Part shown: one piece after another, positions 7,411-13,989 of the stretch
Layout: every line of letters begins with the position of its first letter
How positions within the stretch are numbered: position 1 is the first letter of the stretch
Assembly (NCBI GenBank): GCA_031459935.1
Contig: JAVKHN010000029.1
Location: 1 to 21,900, forward strand
Source of the DNA: Sysuimicrobium calidum
GTDB lineage: Bacteria > Sysuimicrobiota > Sysuimicrobiia > Sysuimicrobiales > Sysuimicrobiaceae
Direction of reading: 5' to 3'
DNA length: 21,900 nucleotides
Translations under genes and position numbers: made by a program
Notes under the pieces: generated by a model
Seen by the model: the letters and a program-made list of their open reading frames with translations, nothing else
The model's database searches: none
Told to the model about the DNA's origin: nothing

Positions 7411-9237
7411 CTAATCCTCCAGCAGGGTCACGGTCCCCGCATCACCATCCACCCGGATCCGCTGGCCGGTCCGGATGCGCTTGGTGGCGGATCCCGTCCC
7501 CAGCACCGCGGGGATCCCGTACTCCCGGGCCACGATGGCCGCGTGGGACATCATCCCGCCGATGTCGGAGACCGTGGCCCGGATCCGGGAGAAGACCGGA
7601 GCCCAGCTGGGCTCCGTCACGGAGCACACCAGGATCTCGCCCTCCTGGACCTCATGCAGCTGGTCCACGCTGAGGACCACCCGCGCAGGTCCCTCCACCA
7701 CGCCCGGCGAGGCCGCGAATCCCCGCAGGACCTTCTCCTCCACCTTCTCCGGCTCCAGCCACGCCCGCAGACGGTCCGGGGTGATCCCCCACAGCATCAC
7801 CACCGCGGGATCCACCACGGCCTCCGGGACGGTCCCCAGGGCCGGAGGCGGGTTCCACTCCCGCAACTTCTGCATGAGCTCCCGCCGTCGGGCAATGATG
7901 GGGGGCCAGTACACAGGTCCCCGGGCCGGAGCCCCGATGGTCCAGGAGAGCAAAAGGTCCATGAGGGCCTGGTGGACCTCGCTCCAGTGCAGGTAGAAGA
8001 TGTCCTCCACGTCCTGGAAGAACCCCTGCCGGACGAACAGAGCCCCCAGTTCCCGCACCTTGTTCCAGAACACGCTCTGGTACCAGTGTTCCACGTAGAA
8101 CTTATGGTCCTCGATGGAGTAGTACACGTTGCGGACAAGCCCCAGCAGCTGGTCGAACGCCTTTCGGTCTTCCTCCGTCTGCAGCAGACTGCGGTACCCC
8201 TCCGTGATCTGGTCCCGGTCCCGCCTGCGGCCCTCGATGTCCCGCTCCAGGGACTCCCCCCGCTTCACCTTCGCCACGTAGTCGCACAGGATGCCGAAGA
8301 CGGCCCCCGGATCGTCCACCCACGCCCGGTGGTGGTGGTGGAACCCGTCTCCCGTGTTCATGTAGAACCAGGGGTCCGAGCTGCGGCGCCATTCCTCAAG
8401 CCACGTTCGCCCCGCCTCGCTCCGCCCGAGGGCCTCAAACACCTCCCTCACGTCCGCACCGGCCTGGAAGTACGAGTCCACATTCAGCTCCACCGCTCGC
8501 TTCGCCAGCCGCTTCAGCTCGTCGTTGGGACGAAACATGCTCACGTCAATGGCCCCCACCATGCGGGTGATGGCCTGGTCTGAGATCTCGGGAAACGCTT
8601 TCTTGCAGAACTCGTAGAAGGTGAAGTAGGCGGCAAAGCCGATCATCACGATCTCCATGTGGATCTGCCAGATCCGGAAGATGCTCTCCAGCAGCCGGTG
8701 GTATGCCTCAAACACCTCCTGCGAGGTGCCGTACCCCTTCCGCTCGAACACCAGGCGCTCGTCCTCCACCTCCGGCAGCTCCGGGAACCGGATGGCCTTC
8801 AGCTGCTCGATCTCCCGCTTGACCTTCTCCCGCCACTCCTCGTAGAACTGCGGCCAGTTCTGGAAGTAGTATCCCGCCCGGTGTTCGAAGAGCTTAGCTC
8901 GCTCCTCGATCTTCTTGGGGTCCGCCACCGCGGTGGGACTGATGTACAGCCGGCCGTTCAGGAACCGGAAGTCAATCCCCATGGCCGGCGGGATGGCGAA
9001 CATGCGGCTGCTCATCTCCCCGATGCCAAGGTAACCCGCTTCGAATCCGATGGTGTCAAACGGGTGCACGGCCTCCGGGGCGTGCATGCCGTTGTAGAAC
9101 CACAGCTTGTTCTCCTCCTCCGCCCTCCGGTCCTCGCTGAACCGGAGGTAGTACGGATACATCTCCTCATAGCCCTCGCAGCCGGGAGGCGTCTGGATCT
9201 CGAACGGGCTCTGGAACCGCAAAGCGTCCGACATCAT
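7411..9237 (-). CDS. Phosphohistidine (PEP-utilizing) subunit, phenylphosphate synthase PpsA-like
   Basis: The 608-residue protein ends in the mobile phosphohistidine domain of PEP-utilizing enzymes. FAASPGVVEGPARVV begins that domain, and GGMMSHAAIVAREYGIPAV contains the phospho-acceptor His565. The chain stops about 44 residues later, so the PEP/pyruvate-binding barrel of PEP synthase is missing. The first 450 or so residues, rich in aromatics and His (MYPYYLRFSEDRR, YNGMHAPEAVHPFDT, GDGFHHHHRAW), presumably bind the acceptor substrate. This architecture matches the alpha subunit of phenylphosphate synthase, which phosphorylates phenol in anaerobic phenol degradation. No phenylphosphate carboxylase genes are present, so the acceptor may be different. 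It is the first gene of the operon. The start is either of two adjacent ATGs (9237 or 9234) after a GGGGGAGGGGGAG tract. A strong promoter lies about 170 bases upstream. Confidence 0.85.
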   Translation of the reverse strand: MMSDALRFQSPFEIQTPPGCEGYEEMYPYYLRFSEDRRAEEENKLWFYNGMHAPEAVHPFDTIGFEAGYLGIGEMSSRMFAIPPAMGIDFRFLNGRLYISPTAVADPKKIEERAKLFEHRAGYYFQNWPQFYEEWREKVKREIEQLKAIRFPELPEVEDERLVFERKGYGTSQEVFEAYHRLLESIFRIWQIHMEIVMIGFAAYFTFYEFCKKAFPEISDQAITRMVGAIDVSMFRPNDELKRLAKRAVELNVDSYFQAGADVREVFEALGRSEAGRTWLEEWRRSSDPWFYMNTGDGFHHHHRAWVDDPGAVFGILCDYVAKVKRGESLERDIEGRRRDRDQITEGYRSLLQTEEDRKAFDQLLGLVRNVYYSIEDHKFYVEHWYQSVFWNKVRELGALFVRQGFFQDVEDIFYLHWSEVHQALMDLLLSWTIGAPARGPVYWPPIIARRRELMQKLREWNPPPALGTVPEAVVDPAVVMLWGITPDRLRAWLEPEKVEEKVLRGFAASPGVVEGPARVVLSVDQLHEVQEGEILVCSVTEPSWAPVFSRIRATVSDIGGMMSHAAIVAREYGIPAVLGTGSATKRIRTGQRIRVDGDAGTVTLLED

Positions 9238-9409
9238 CTCCCCCTCCCCCGTGGGTATCCGATGTGGGTTTCGGACATAACGGAAAGCATCCAGTGAGGA
9301 GCCGACGAAAGAATCCCCAGCACCCCCACCCCGACGGCCCTGGGACGAGCCCTACTCACCCGCGGCATCCCCCGATTGAGCGAATTGATCCCACCTATAG
9401 TCCAACCAA

Positions 9410-9438
9410 ATCCTAGGGACGTCGAAAGCGGCTGTCAA
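9410..9438 (-). promoter_or_regulatory. Strong sigma-70-type promoter of the dikinase operon
   Basis: On the minus strand a perfect -35 TTGACA (9438-9433) is followed after exactly 17 bases by TAGGAT (9415-9410), matching 4 of 6 positions of TATAAT. The start point should fall near 9403, leaving an untranslated leader of about 165 bases before the ATG at 9237. This is the best promoter in the window. It separates the complex I genes upstream from the six-gene metabolic operon. Confidence 0.7.
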
Positions 9439-9451
9439 GCAAGACACCTGC

Positions 9452-9464
9452 GGGCGCGGCGCCC
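9452..9464 (-). terminator. Weak GC hairpin after nuoC
   Basis: GGGCG and CGCCC form a 5-bp stem around a 3-base loop, 26 bases past the nuoC stop and just upstream of the next promoter. No clear T-run follows (GTCTTGCTT comes later), so as an intrinsic terminator it is marginal. In so GC-rich a genome such a stem can arise by chance. Confidence 0.2.
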
Positions 9465-9489
9465 TTGTGCATCCGGCCTACAGGTACCT

Positions 9490-10182
9490 TCAGGACCGCT
9501 CCCCGATGGGGAGCTCGATCCCGGTGATCTCGCTCTGGCGGATCTTCGCGAGCTCCACGAGCCAGTCGGGGTCCTCGTACACATAGTCCTTCCGGAGCGG
9601 GTGCCCCTTCCAGTCCTCCGTCATGAGGATCCGGCGCAGATCCGGGTGCCCCTCGTACACCACCCCGAAGAGGTCGTAGGTCTCCCGCTCGTGCCAGTTG
9701 GCCCCCACCCACAGGTCGCTCACCGTAGGGATCCGGGGATCGCCGCGATCCACCGGGACCTTAACGAGCAGCTCGTGGCCGTGCTCGGTGGACCACAGGT
9801 GGTAGGTGCACTCCAGGCGATCCCCCCAGTCGATGGCGCTGCAGAAGGAGAGGTAATCCAGCCGGAATTCCGGGTCGTCCCGCAGAAACCGCATCACCTC
9901 CCGGAAGCGCTCGGGCGGCACCCGGATGGCGGGGGTGAGGTACCGGTGGACTGCGGGTTCCTCCCGACGGGGGGGTCGGGGAGGGGCTTTCCCCTCTGCC
10001 CTGGTCCGCTCCACCTCCTCCTGGTAGGCCCGCTGGCGTTCCTGCTGCTCCCGTTCAAACCGCTCGAGCTCTTCCCGGGCCGCCGCCACCAGATCCTGTA
10101 CGTCCGGGAACCGGTCCCGCAGCCTCTGGAGGAGGGTTTCCGGGAAGTGGCCGCCGCTGGGTCGAGGGCTCTGGGGGATCAT
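9490..10182 (-). CDS. nuoC: NADH-quinone oxidoreductase subunit C with N-terminal coiled-coil extension
   Basis: The 230-residue protein is the 30-kDa peripheral-arm subunit of complex I. The family signature is clear: ANWHERETYDLFGVVYEG (161-178), then HPDLRRILMTEDWKGHPLRKDY. The C-terminal half (about 85-205) is the conserved domain. Residues about 28-65 are an extra, highly charged segment rich in Glu/Arg/Gln, predicted by eye as a coiled coil, followed by a Pro-rich linker. Most NuoC proteins lack this. The ATG at 10182 overlaps the nuoI stop (ATGA), so translation is coupled. It is the last gene of the nuoB-D-I-C cluster, whereas in most bacteria nuoC sits between nuoB and nuoD. Confidence 0.92.
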   Translation of the reverse strand: MIPQSPRPSGGHFPETLLQRLRDRFPDVQDLVAAAREELERFEREQQERQRAYQEEVERTRAEGKAPPRPPRREEPAVHRYLTPAIRVPPERFREVMRFLRDDPEFRLDYLSFCSAIDWGDRLECTYHLWSTEHGHELLVKVPVDRGDPRIPTVSDLWVGANWHERETYDLFGVVYEGHPDLRRILMTEDWKGHPLRKDYVYEDPDWLVELAKIRQSEITGIELPIGERS

Positions 10183-10643
10183 CGCAGGATTCCCCGGGCG
10201 ATGGGCTCTTTGGGCGCGGCCCGGTGGAGGTCTTCGAGGGTGTAGAGAAGGTTGGCGCGGTTGTAGGTGCTGGCCTCATAGTGAGGGGTGAAGACGATGG
10301 CCTCCGTGGGGCAGACCTCCACGCACAGCCCACAGTACTGGCACTTGTCCATCTCGATGTCGAACCGGGTGAGGACCCGATCCTTGCCCCGGCCCGTGGC
10401 CTCGATGTGGATGCAGCGGCTCGGGCAGATGCGCTCGCACTGGAAGCAGATGATGCACTTATCGTTTCCGATCTCGCTGTCCACGGGAAGGGCCAGGATC
10501 CCGTGCCAGCGGGGGGAGACGTTGGACTTCTCGAGCGGGTACATCAGGGTGACCTTGGGCCGGGCGGCGGTGCGCAACGTCTCCCGCAGCCCCGTCACCA
10601 GTCCTCGCACTGCTGCGGTGGCTTTCTCCAGGACCGCCGGCAT
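10179..10643 (-). CDS. nuoI: NADH-quinone oxidoreductase subunit I (2x[4Fe-4S])
   Basis: The 154-residue ferredoxin-like subunit carries clusters N6a and N6b, which pass electrons toward N2 in NuoB. Two CxxCxxCxxxCP motifs are intact: Cys63, 66, 69, 73 (CIICFQCERICP) and Cys101, 104, 107, 111 (CQYCGLCVEVCP). The N-terminal amphipathic stretch (about 8-35) and KSNVSPRWHG are typical of NuoI. The ATG at 10643 has a textbook AGGAGG 5 bases upstream and lies 9 bases after the nuoD stop. Its own stop overlaps the nuoC start. It sits between nuoD and nuoC instead of next to nuoH. Confidence 0.95.
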   Translation of the reverse strand: MPAVLEKATAAVRGLVTGLRETLRTAARPKVTLMYPLEKSNVSPRWHGILALPVDSEIGNDKCIICFQCERICPSRCIHIEATGRGKDRVLTRFDIEMDKCQYCGLCVEVCPTEAIVFTPHYEASTYNRANLLYTLEDLHRAAPKEPIARGILR

Positions 10644-10652
10644 CTTTTCCTC

Positions 10653-11765
10653 CTACCGATCCACGTCCGCGAGCACGATGTCGATGCTGCCCAGGATGGC
10701 GATTACATCCGCCACCTTCCACCCCTTCATCATCTGAGTAAGGGCGAAGAGGTTCGAAAAGCTGGGAGCCCGGATCTTCACCCGCCAGGGAGTCTCGGCT
10801 CCGCGGCTCACCAGGTGAATCCCCAGATCCCCCCGCGGGCTCTCCACCCGGGTGTACACCTCCCCGGGCGGGAGCCGGGGGGTGAGGGAGACCCGGGGCG
10901 TCCGGATCTCCCCCTCCGGCATCTGGTCCAGGCACTGCAGGATGATTCTCGCGGACTCCCGCATCTCGTCCATACGCACCAGATACCGGGCGAAGCAGTC
11001 GCCCTCCGTGTACACGGGCACCTGGAAATCCACCCGATCGTAGACCTCGTAGGGGTGGCTTTTGCGCACGTCCCACTGGAGCCCTGAGGCCCGGGCCACG
11101 GGCCCGGAAGCTCCGAACGCGATGGCCTGCTCCCGGGTGAGGACTCCGATCCCCTGCGTCCGGGCCTGCCAGATGGGGTTCCCGGTGAGCAGCCGGTGAT
11201 ACTCCCCCAGCCGGTTGAGGAAGTAGTGGCAGAACTCCCGGCACCGGTCGGTCCAGCCCGGCGGCAGGTCCTCGTTCACCCCGCCGATGCGGAAGTACAC
11301 GTGGTGGAGCCGACCTCCGGTGACGGACTCGAAGAGGTCCATGATGAGCTCCCGCTCCCGCATGCACCACAGAAACGCGGTGGTGGCTCCCAGATCGATG
11401 CCGTATGTCCCCAGCCAGAGGAGGTGGCTCGCGATACGCTGCAGCTCCATGAAGATGGTGCGGATGTAGCGGGCTCGCTCGGGCACCGGGATTCCGCCCA
11501 GGGTCTCCACCGCCCGGAGGACGGCCATCTCGTTGAGAAGGGCTGCGAGGTAATCCATTCCCCGGTCCGCGAGGGCGATGCACTGGGTGTAGTTCCGGTG
11601 CTCCATCATCTTCTCCACGGAGGAGTGGAGGTAGCCGATGTCCGGCATCACCTCCACGATGTTCTCGCCATCCAGGGTGACCACCAGCCGCAGCACCCCG
11701 TGGGTGCTGGGGTGCTGCGGCCCCATGTTCAGGATGAGCTCCTCCGTGCGCAGCGCCTTCGCCAT
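10653..11765 (-). CDS. nuoD: NADH-quinone oxidoreductase subunit D (49 kDa)
   Basis: The 370-residue protein is the quinone-site subunit of complex I. GPQHPSTHGVLR (15-26) carries the quinone-site histidine loop. DIGYLHSSVEKMMEHRNYTQ continues the conserved region, and the C-terminus ADVIAILGSIDIVLADVDR matches the usual GSIDIVLGEVDR end. The paired CxxC nickel ligands of related [NiFe]-hydrogenase large subunits are absent, so this is complex I and not a group-4 hydrogenase. It starts at ATG 11765, one base after the nuoB stop, and ends 9 bases before nuoI. The quinone is probably menaquinone, given the menG homologue in the same operon (inference). Confidence 0.95.
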   Translation of the reverse strand: MAKALRTEELILNMGPQHPSTHGVLRLVVTLDGENIVEVMPDIGYLHSSVEKMMEHRNYTQCIALADRGMDYLAALLNEMAVLRAVETLGGIPVPERARYIRTIFMELQRIASHLLWLGTYGIDLGATTAFLWCMRERELIMDLFESVTGGRLHHVYFRIGGVNEDLPPGWTDRCREFCHYFLNRLGEYHRLLTGNPIWQARTQGIGVLTREQAIAFGASGPVARASGLQWDVRKSHPYEVYDRVDFQVPVYTEGDCFARYLVRMDEMRESARIILQCLDQMPEGEIRTPRVSLTPRLPPGEVYTRVESPRGDLGIHLVSRGAETPWRVKIRAPSFSNLFALTQMMKGWKVADVIAILGSIDIVLADVDR

Positions 11766-11766
11766 C

Positions 11767-12354
11767 CTAGGCTCCTCTGCGGGTCAGACGCCGCTCCCGC
11801 CTGATCTTCTCCTGCAGCTTCAACACCCCCTCGATGAGGGCCTCCGGGCGCGGGGGGCAGCCCGGCACATATACGTCCACGGGGATGACGGTGTCAATGC
11901 CCTTGAGGATGGAGTAGTTGTCGTAGAAGAAAGGGCCGCCGCAGGTGGCGCAGCTGCCCATGCTGATCACGTACTTGGGCTCCGGCATCTGCTCCCACAG
12001 GCGCCGCACCACAGGCGCCATCTTGATGGTGCACCGGCCGGAGACGATGATGAGGTCCGCCTGTCGGGGCGTGGCCCGGGGGATGACCCCGAACCGGTCC
12101 AGGTCGAACCGGGTGGCGAACGCCTGCATCATCTCCATGGCGCAGCACGCAAGCCCGAAGGTGAGGGGCCAGAGGCTGCTGGCCCGGGCCCAGTTCAGGA
12201 CGTTCTCCACGGTGGTGAGCAACAGCGCCCCGCCCGGCAGCCTGTACAGCACGTCCGCCAGCTGCTCGATGGGGGCCACCTGCGAGCCCTCCAGGGGAAT
12301 CCGCGCAATGGAGGTTACCTCCGGGCCGCCGGAAGGGATGGGGCCGTCTCTCAT
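11767..12354 (-). CDS. nuoB: NADH-quinone oxidoreductase subunit B (N2 cluster subunit)
   Basis: Using the ATG at 12354 the protein is 195 residues. It carries the N2 [4Fe-4S] ligands: the adjacent pair Cys70-Cys71 (GLACCAMEMM), Cys135 (GSCATCGG) and Cys166 (VPGCPPRPE). Other conserved stretches are FGVIPRATPRQADLIIVSG and TIKMAPVVRRLW. This start has GGAG 7 bases upstream. In-frame alternatives are ATG at 12384 and TTG at 12408, neither with a good ribosome site. The murA stop is only 13-67 bases upstream depending on the start. The gene is followed after one base by nuoD. nuoA, nuoE-H and nuoJ-N are not in the window. Confidence 0.93.
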   Translation of the reverse strand: MRDGPIPSGGPEVTSIARIPLEGSQVAPIEQLADVLYRLPGGALLLTTVENVLNWARASSLWPLTFGLACCAMEMMQAFATRFDLDRFGVIPRATPRQADLIIVSGRCTIKMAPVVRRLWEQMPEPKYVISMGSCATCGGPFFYDNYSILKGIDTVIPVDVYVPGCPPRPEALIEGVLKLQEKIRRERRLTRRGA

Positions 12355-12396
12355 GGTCGTCTCCGAGGAACCGTCCTGGGACATACTCACTGCTAG

Positions 12397-12425
12397 ATTC
12401 TGGCACAAGAAGCGCGTGCCCTCAA
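12397..12425 (-). promoter_or_regulatory. Possible internal promoter for the nuo genes
   Basis: On the minus strand TTGAGG (12425-12420) and CAGAAT (12402-12397) are 17 bases apart, each matching 4 of 6 consensus positions. The -35 covers the murA stop codon. Transcription would begin near 12390, just ahead of the nuoB starts. This would let the respiratory genes be expressed independently of menG-ireB-murA. The match is moderate. Confidence 0.3.
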
Positions 12426-13723
12426 GGCAAGCCCGATCCCATGGCGAGTACGGGCGATCCCGCCACCGTCACCCGGCGTACGTCCGCGCCGAGCCCGCGC
12501 AGTTTCTCGTCCAGCCCTTCATATTTCCGATCGATGTGCTCTACCCCGTGGATCTCCGTCACTCCTTCGGCCACCAGCCCGGCCACCACCATGGCGGCCC
12601 CTCCCCGGATGTCCAGGGCCTGGACGGCCGCCCCCGTCAACCGCTCCACGCCCCGCAGGTACGCGACGTTTCCCTCCACCCGGATGTCCGCACCCATCTT
12701 CACGAGCTCGTAGGCGTAGCCCATGCGGCCTTCGTAGATGGTCTCCCGGATCACGGCCTCGCCCTCCGCGGTGGCCAGCATGGCCACGAAGGGAGGGTGG
12801 AGGTCTGTGGCGAACCCCGGGAAGGGCGCGGTGTCGATGTCCACGGCCCGCAGGCGCCGCCGGGCCCGCACCCGCACCCGGTCCGTGTTCGCCTCGATCT
12901 CACACCCTGCCTCCTGCAGCTTCGTGAGCAGGGCGGTGACGTGCTCCGGGATGAGTCCGTCCACCTCCACCTCACCGCGGGTGGCGGCACCCGCGATGAG
13001 GTATGTACCCGCCTCGATGCGATCCGGGATGACCGCGGTACGGGCCCCGTGGAGCTCCCGGACCCCCTCGATGACGATGGTGGGCGTGCCTGCACCGCGG
13101 ACGTGGGCCCCCATGAGGTTCAGGAACACCGCGGTGTCCGTGACCTCCGGTTCCAAGGCCGCGTTGTGGAGGACGGTGGTGCCTCGAGCCAGGGTGGCGG
13201 CCAGCATGAGGTTGATGGTGGTGCCCACGCTGCGCCGCGGCACGTAGAACTCCGCTCCCCTCACCTCTCCCGCCCATCCGATCATATACCCCCGCTCCGT
13301 GGTCACCTCCGCGCCCAGGGCCTGAAACCCCCGGATGTGGAAGTCCACGGGACGGCCGCCGATGCTGTCCCCGCCCGGAAGTCCCACCTCGAACCGCCGG
13401 AACCGGGCAAGCAACACGCCCGCGGCATAGTAGGATCCCCGGATGCGACCACACAGCTCCGCAGGTGCGTGGATCCTCCCAAGCCCGCGGGCATCGATGG
13501 CGCAGATCCCTCCCTCCACCTCCACCTGGCAGCCCAGGGCCCGCAGGATGTCCGCCATCACCAGGACATCGCGGCAGTGCGGGACGTTCTCGATCACGGA
13601 GACATCCGGCGCCAGGGCCGCCGCGGCCATGATGGGAAGCACGGTGTTCACCGCACCTGCCACCCGGACCGCCCCCTCCAAGGCTTCTCCACCCCGCACG
13701 ACCAGGATCTCGGTGGTGTTCAT
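12422..13723 (-). CDS. murA: UDP-GlcNAc 1-carboxyvinyltransferase-like protein, variant active site
   Basis: The 433-residue protein is a full-length EPSP-synthase-fold enzyme of the MurA family, which adds enolpyruvate from PEP to UDP-GlcNAc in the first committed step of peptidoglycan synthesis. Conserved parts include LPGGDSIGGRP (115-125), the Asp in FATDLHPP, and GGAAMVVAGLVAEG...HIDRKYE near the C-terminus. Two key positions differ. The usual GAKN motif reads GAVN (24-26), with Val25 in place of the essential Lys22. The usual loop Cys115 is Asp119, a change known in naturally fosfomycin-resistant MurA proteins. The ATG at 13723 overlaps the ireB stop (ATGA) and has GAGG 5 bases upstream. 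It may be a working but atypical MurA or a paralogue with another role. Confidence 0.85.
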   Translation of the reverse strand: MNTTEILVVRGGEALEGAVRVAGAVNTVLPIMAAAALAPDVSVIENVPHCRDVLVMADILRALGCQVEVEGGICAIDARGLGRIHAPAELCGRIRGSYYAAGVLLARFRRFEVGLPGGDSIGGRPVDFHIRGFQALGAEVTTERGYMIGWAGEVRGAEFYVPRRSVGTTINLMLAATLARGTTVLHNAALEPEVTDTAVFLNLMGAHVRGAGTPTIVIEGVRELHGARTAVIPDRIEAGTYLIAGAATRGEVEVDGLIPEHVTALLTKLQEAGCEIEANTDRVRVRARRRLRAVDIDTAPFPGFATDLHPPFVAMLATAEGEAVIRETIYEGRMGYAYELVKMGADIRVEGNVAYLRGVERLTGAAVQALDIRGGAAMVVAGLVAEGVTEIHGVEHIDRKYEGLDEKLRGLGADVRRVTVAGSPVLAMGSGLP

Positions 13724-13989
13724 GTCGACCTCAACGCAGGTTCGATCCGTTGCTCCACGTAAAAGCGCACGAGCTCATCGAGGATGCGATCCCGGCTCAC
13801 CCTGCGGATGAGGGAGCGGGCCCCCCGGTGGCTGGTGATGTAGGTGGGATCCCCGCTGATGAGGTAGCCCACCAGCTGGTCCCGGGGGCTGTAGCCCCGC
13901 TCCTGCAAAGCCCGGTACACCTCCAGGAGGATGCGAAAGACGTCCTCCTCTCCCTCCCCCACGCGGTAGATCCCGGTCTGCTCCGTCAC
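13720..13989 (-). CDS. ireB: IreB/ReoM family (UPF0297) regulatory phosphoprotein
   Basis: With the GTG at 13989 (GGAGG about 7 bases upstream) the protein is 89 residues, the usual family length. The core ERGYSPRDQLVGYLISGDP (39-57) plus YI..H..ARSLIRR..RD.ILDELVR is the IreB signature. Thr5 in EQTGIY lines up with the Thr phosphorylated by the PASTA-domain kinase in Enterococcus IreB and Listeria ReoM. In Listeria, unphosphorylated ReoM promotes ClpCP degradation of MurA. The start overlaps the menG stop (GTGA) and its stop overlaps the murA start (ATGA). Bacillota usually place ireB beside ruvX, so this position next to murA is unusual. An upstream GTG at 14016 is less likely, being inside menG without a ribosome site. 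Confidence 0.9.
   Translation of the reverse strand: MTEQTGIYRVGEGEEDVFRILLEVYRALQERGYSPRDQLVGYLISGDPTYITSHRGARSLIRRVSRDRILDELVRFYVEQRIEPALRST

Noticed and set aside
6310..9237. PEP synthase broken into two pieces by a frameshift
   Set aside because: The His-domain gene comes first and the ATP-grasp gene second, the reverse of domain order in PEP synthase, and the second gene has its own ribosome site. They are genuine separate subunits.
10653..12354. Group-4 hydrogenase or formate hydrogenlyase module instead of complex I
   Set aside because: The large subunit lacks the N- and C-terminal CxxC nickel ligands and ends in the typical NuoD GSIDIVL tail.
11945..13762. 605-residue plus-strand frame opposite nuoB and murA
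   Set aside because: It is a mirror of conserved genes, with repetitive His/Pro/Arg composition and no ribosome site or family motif.
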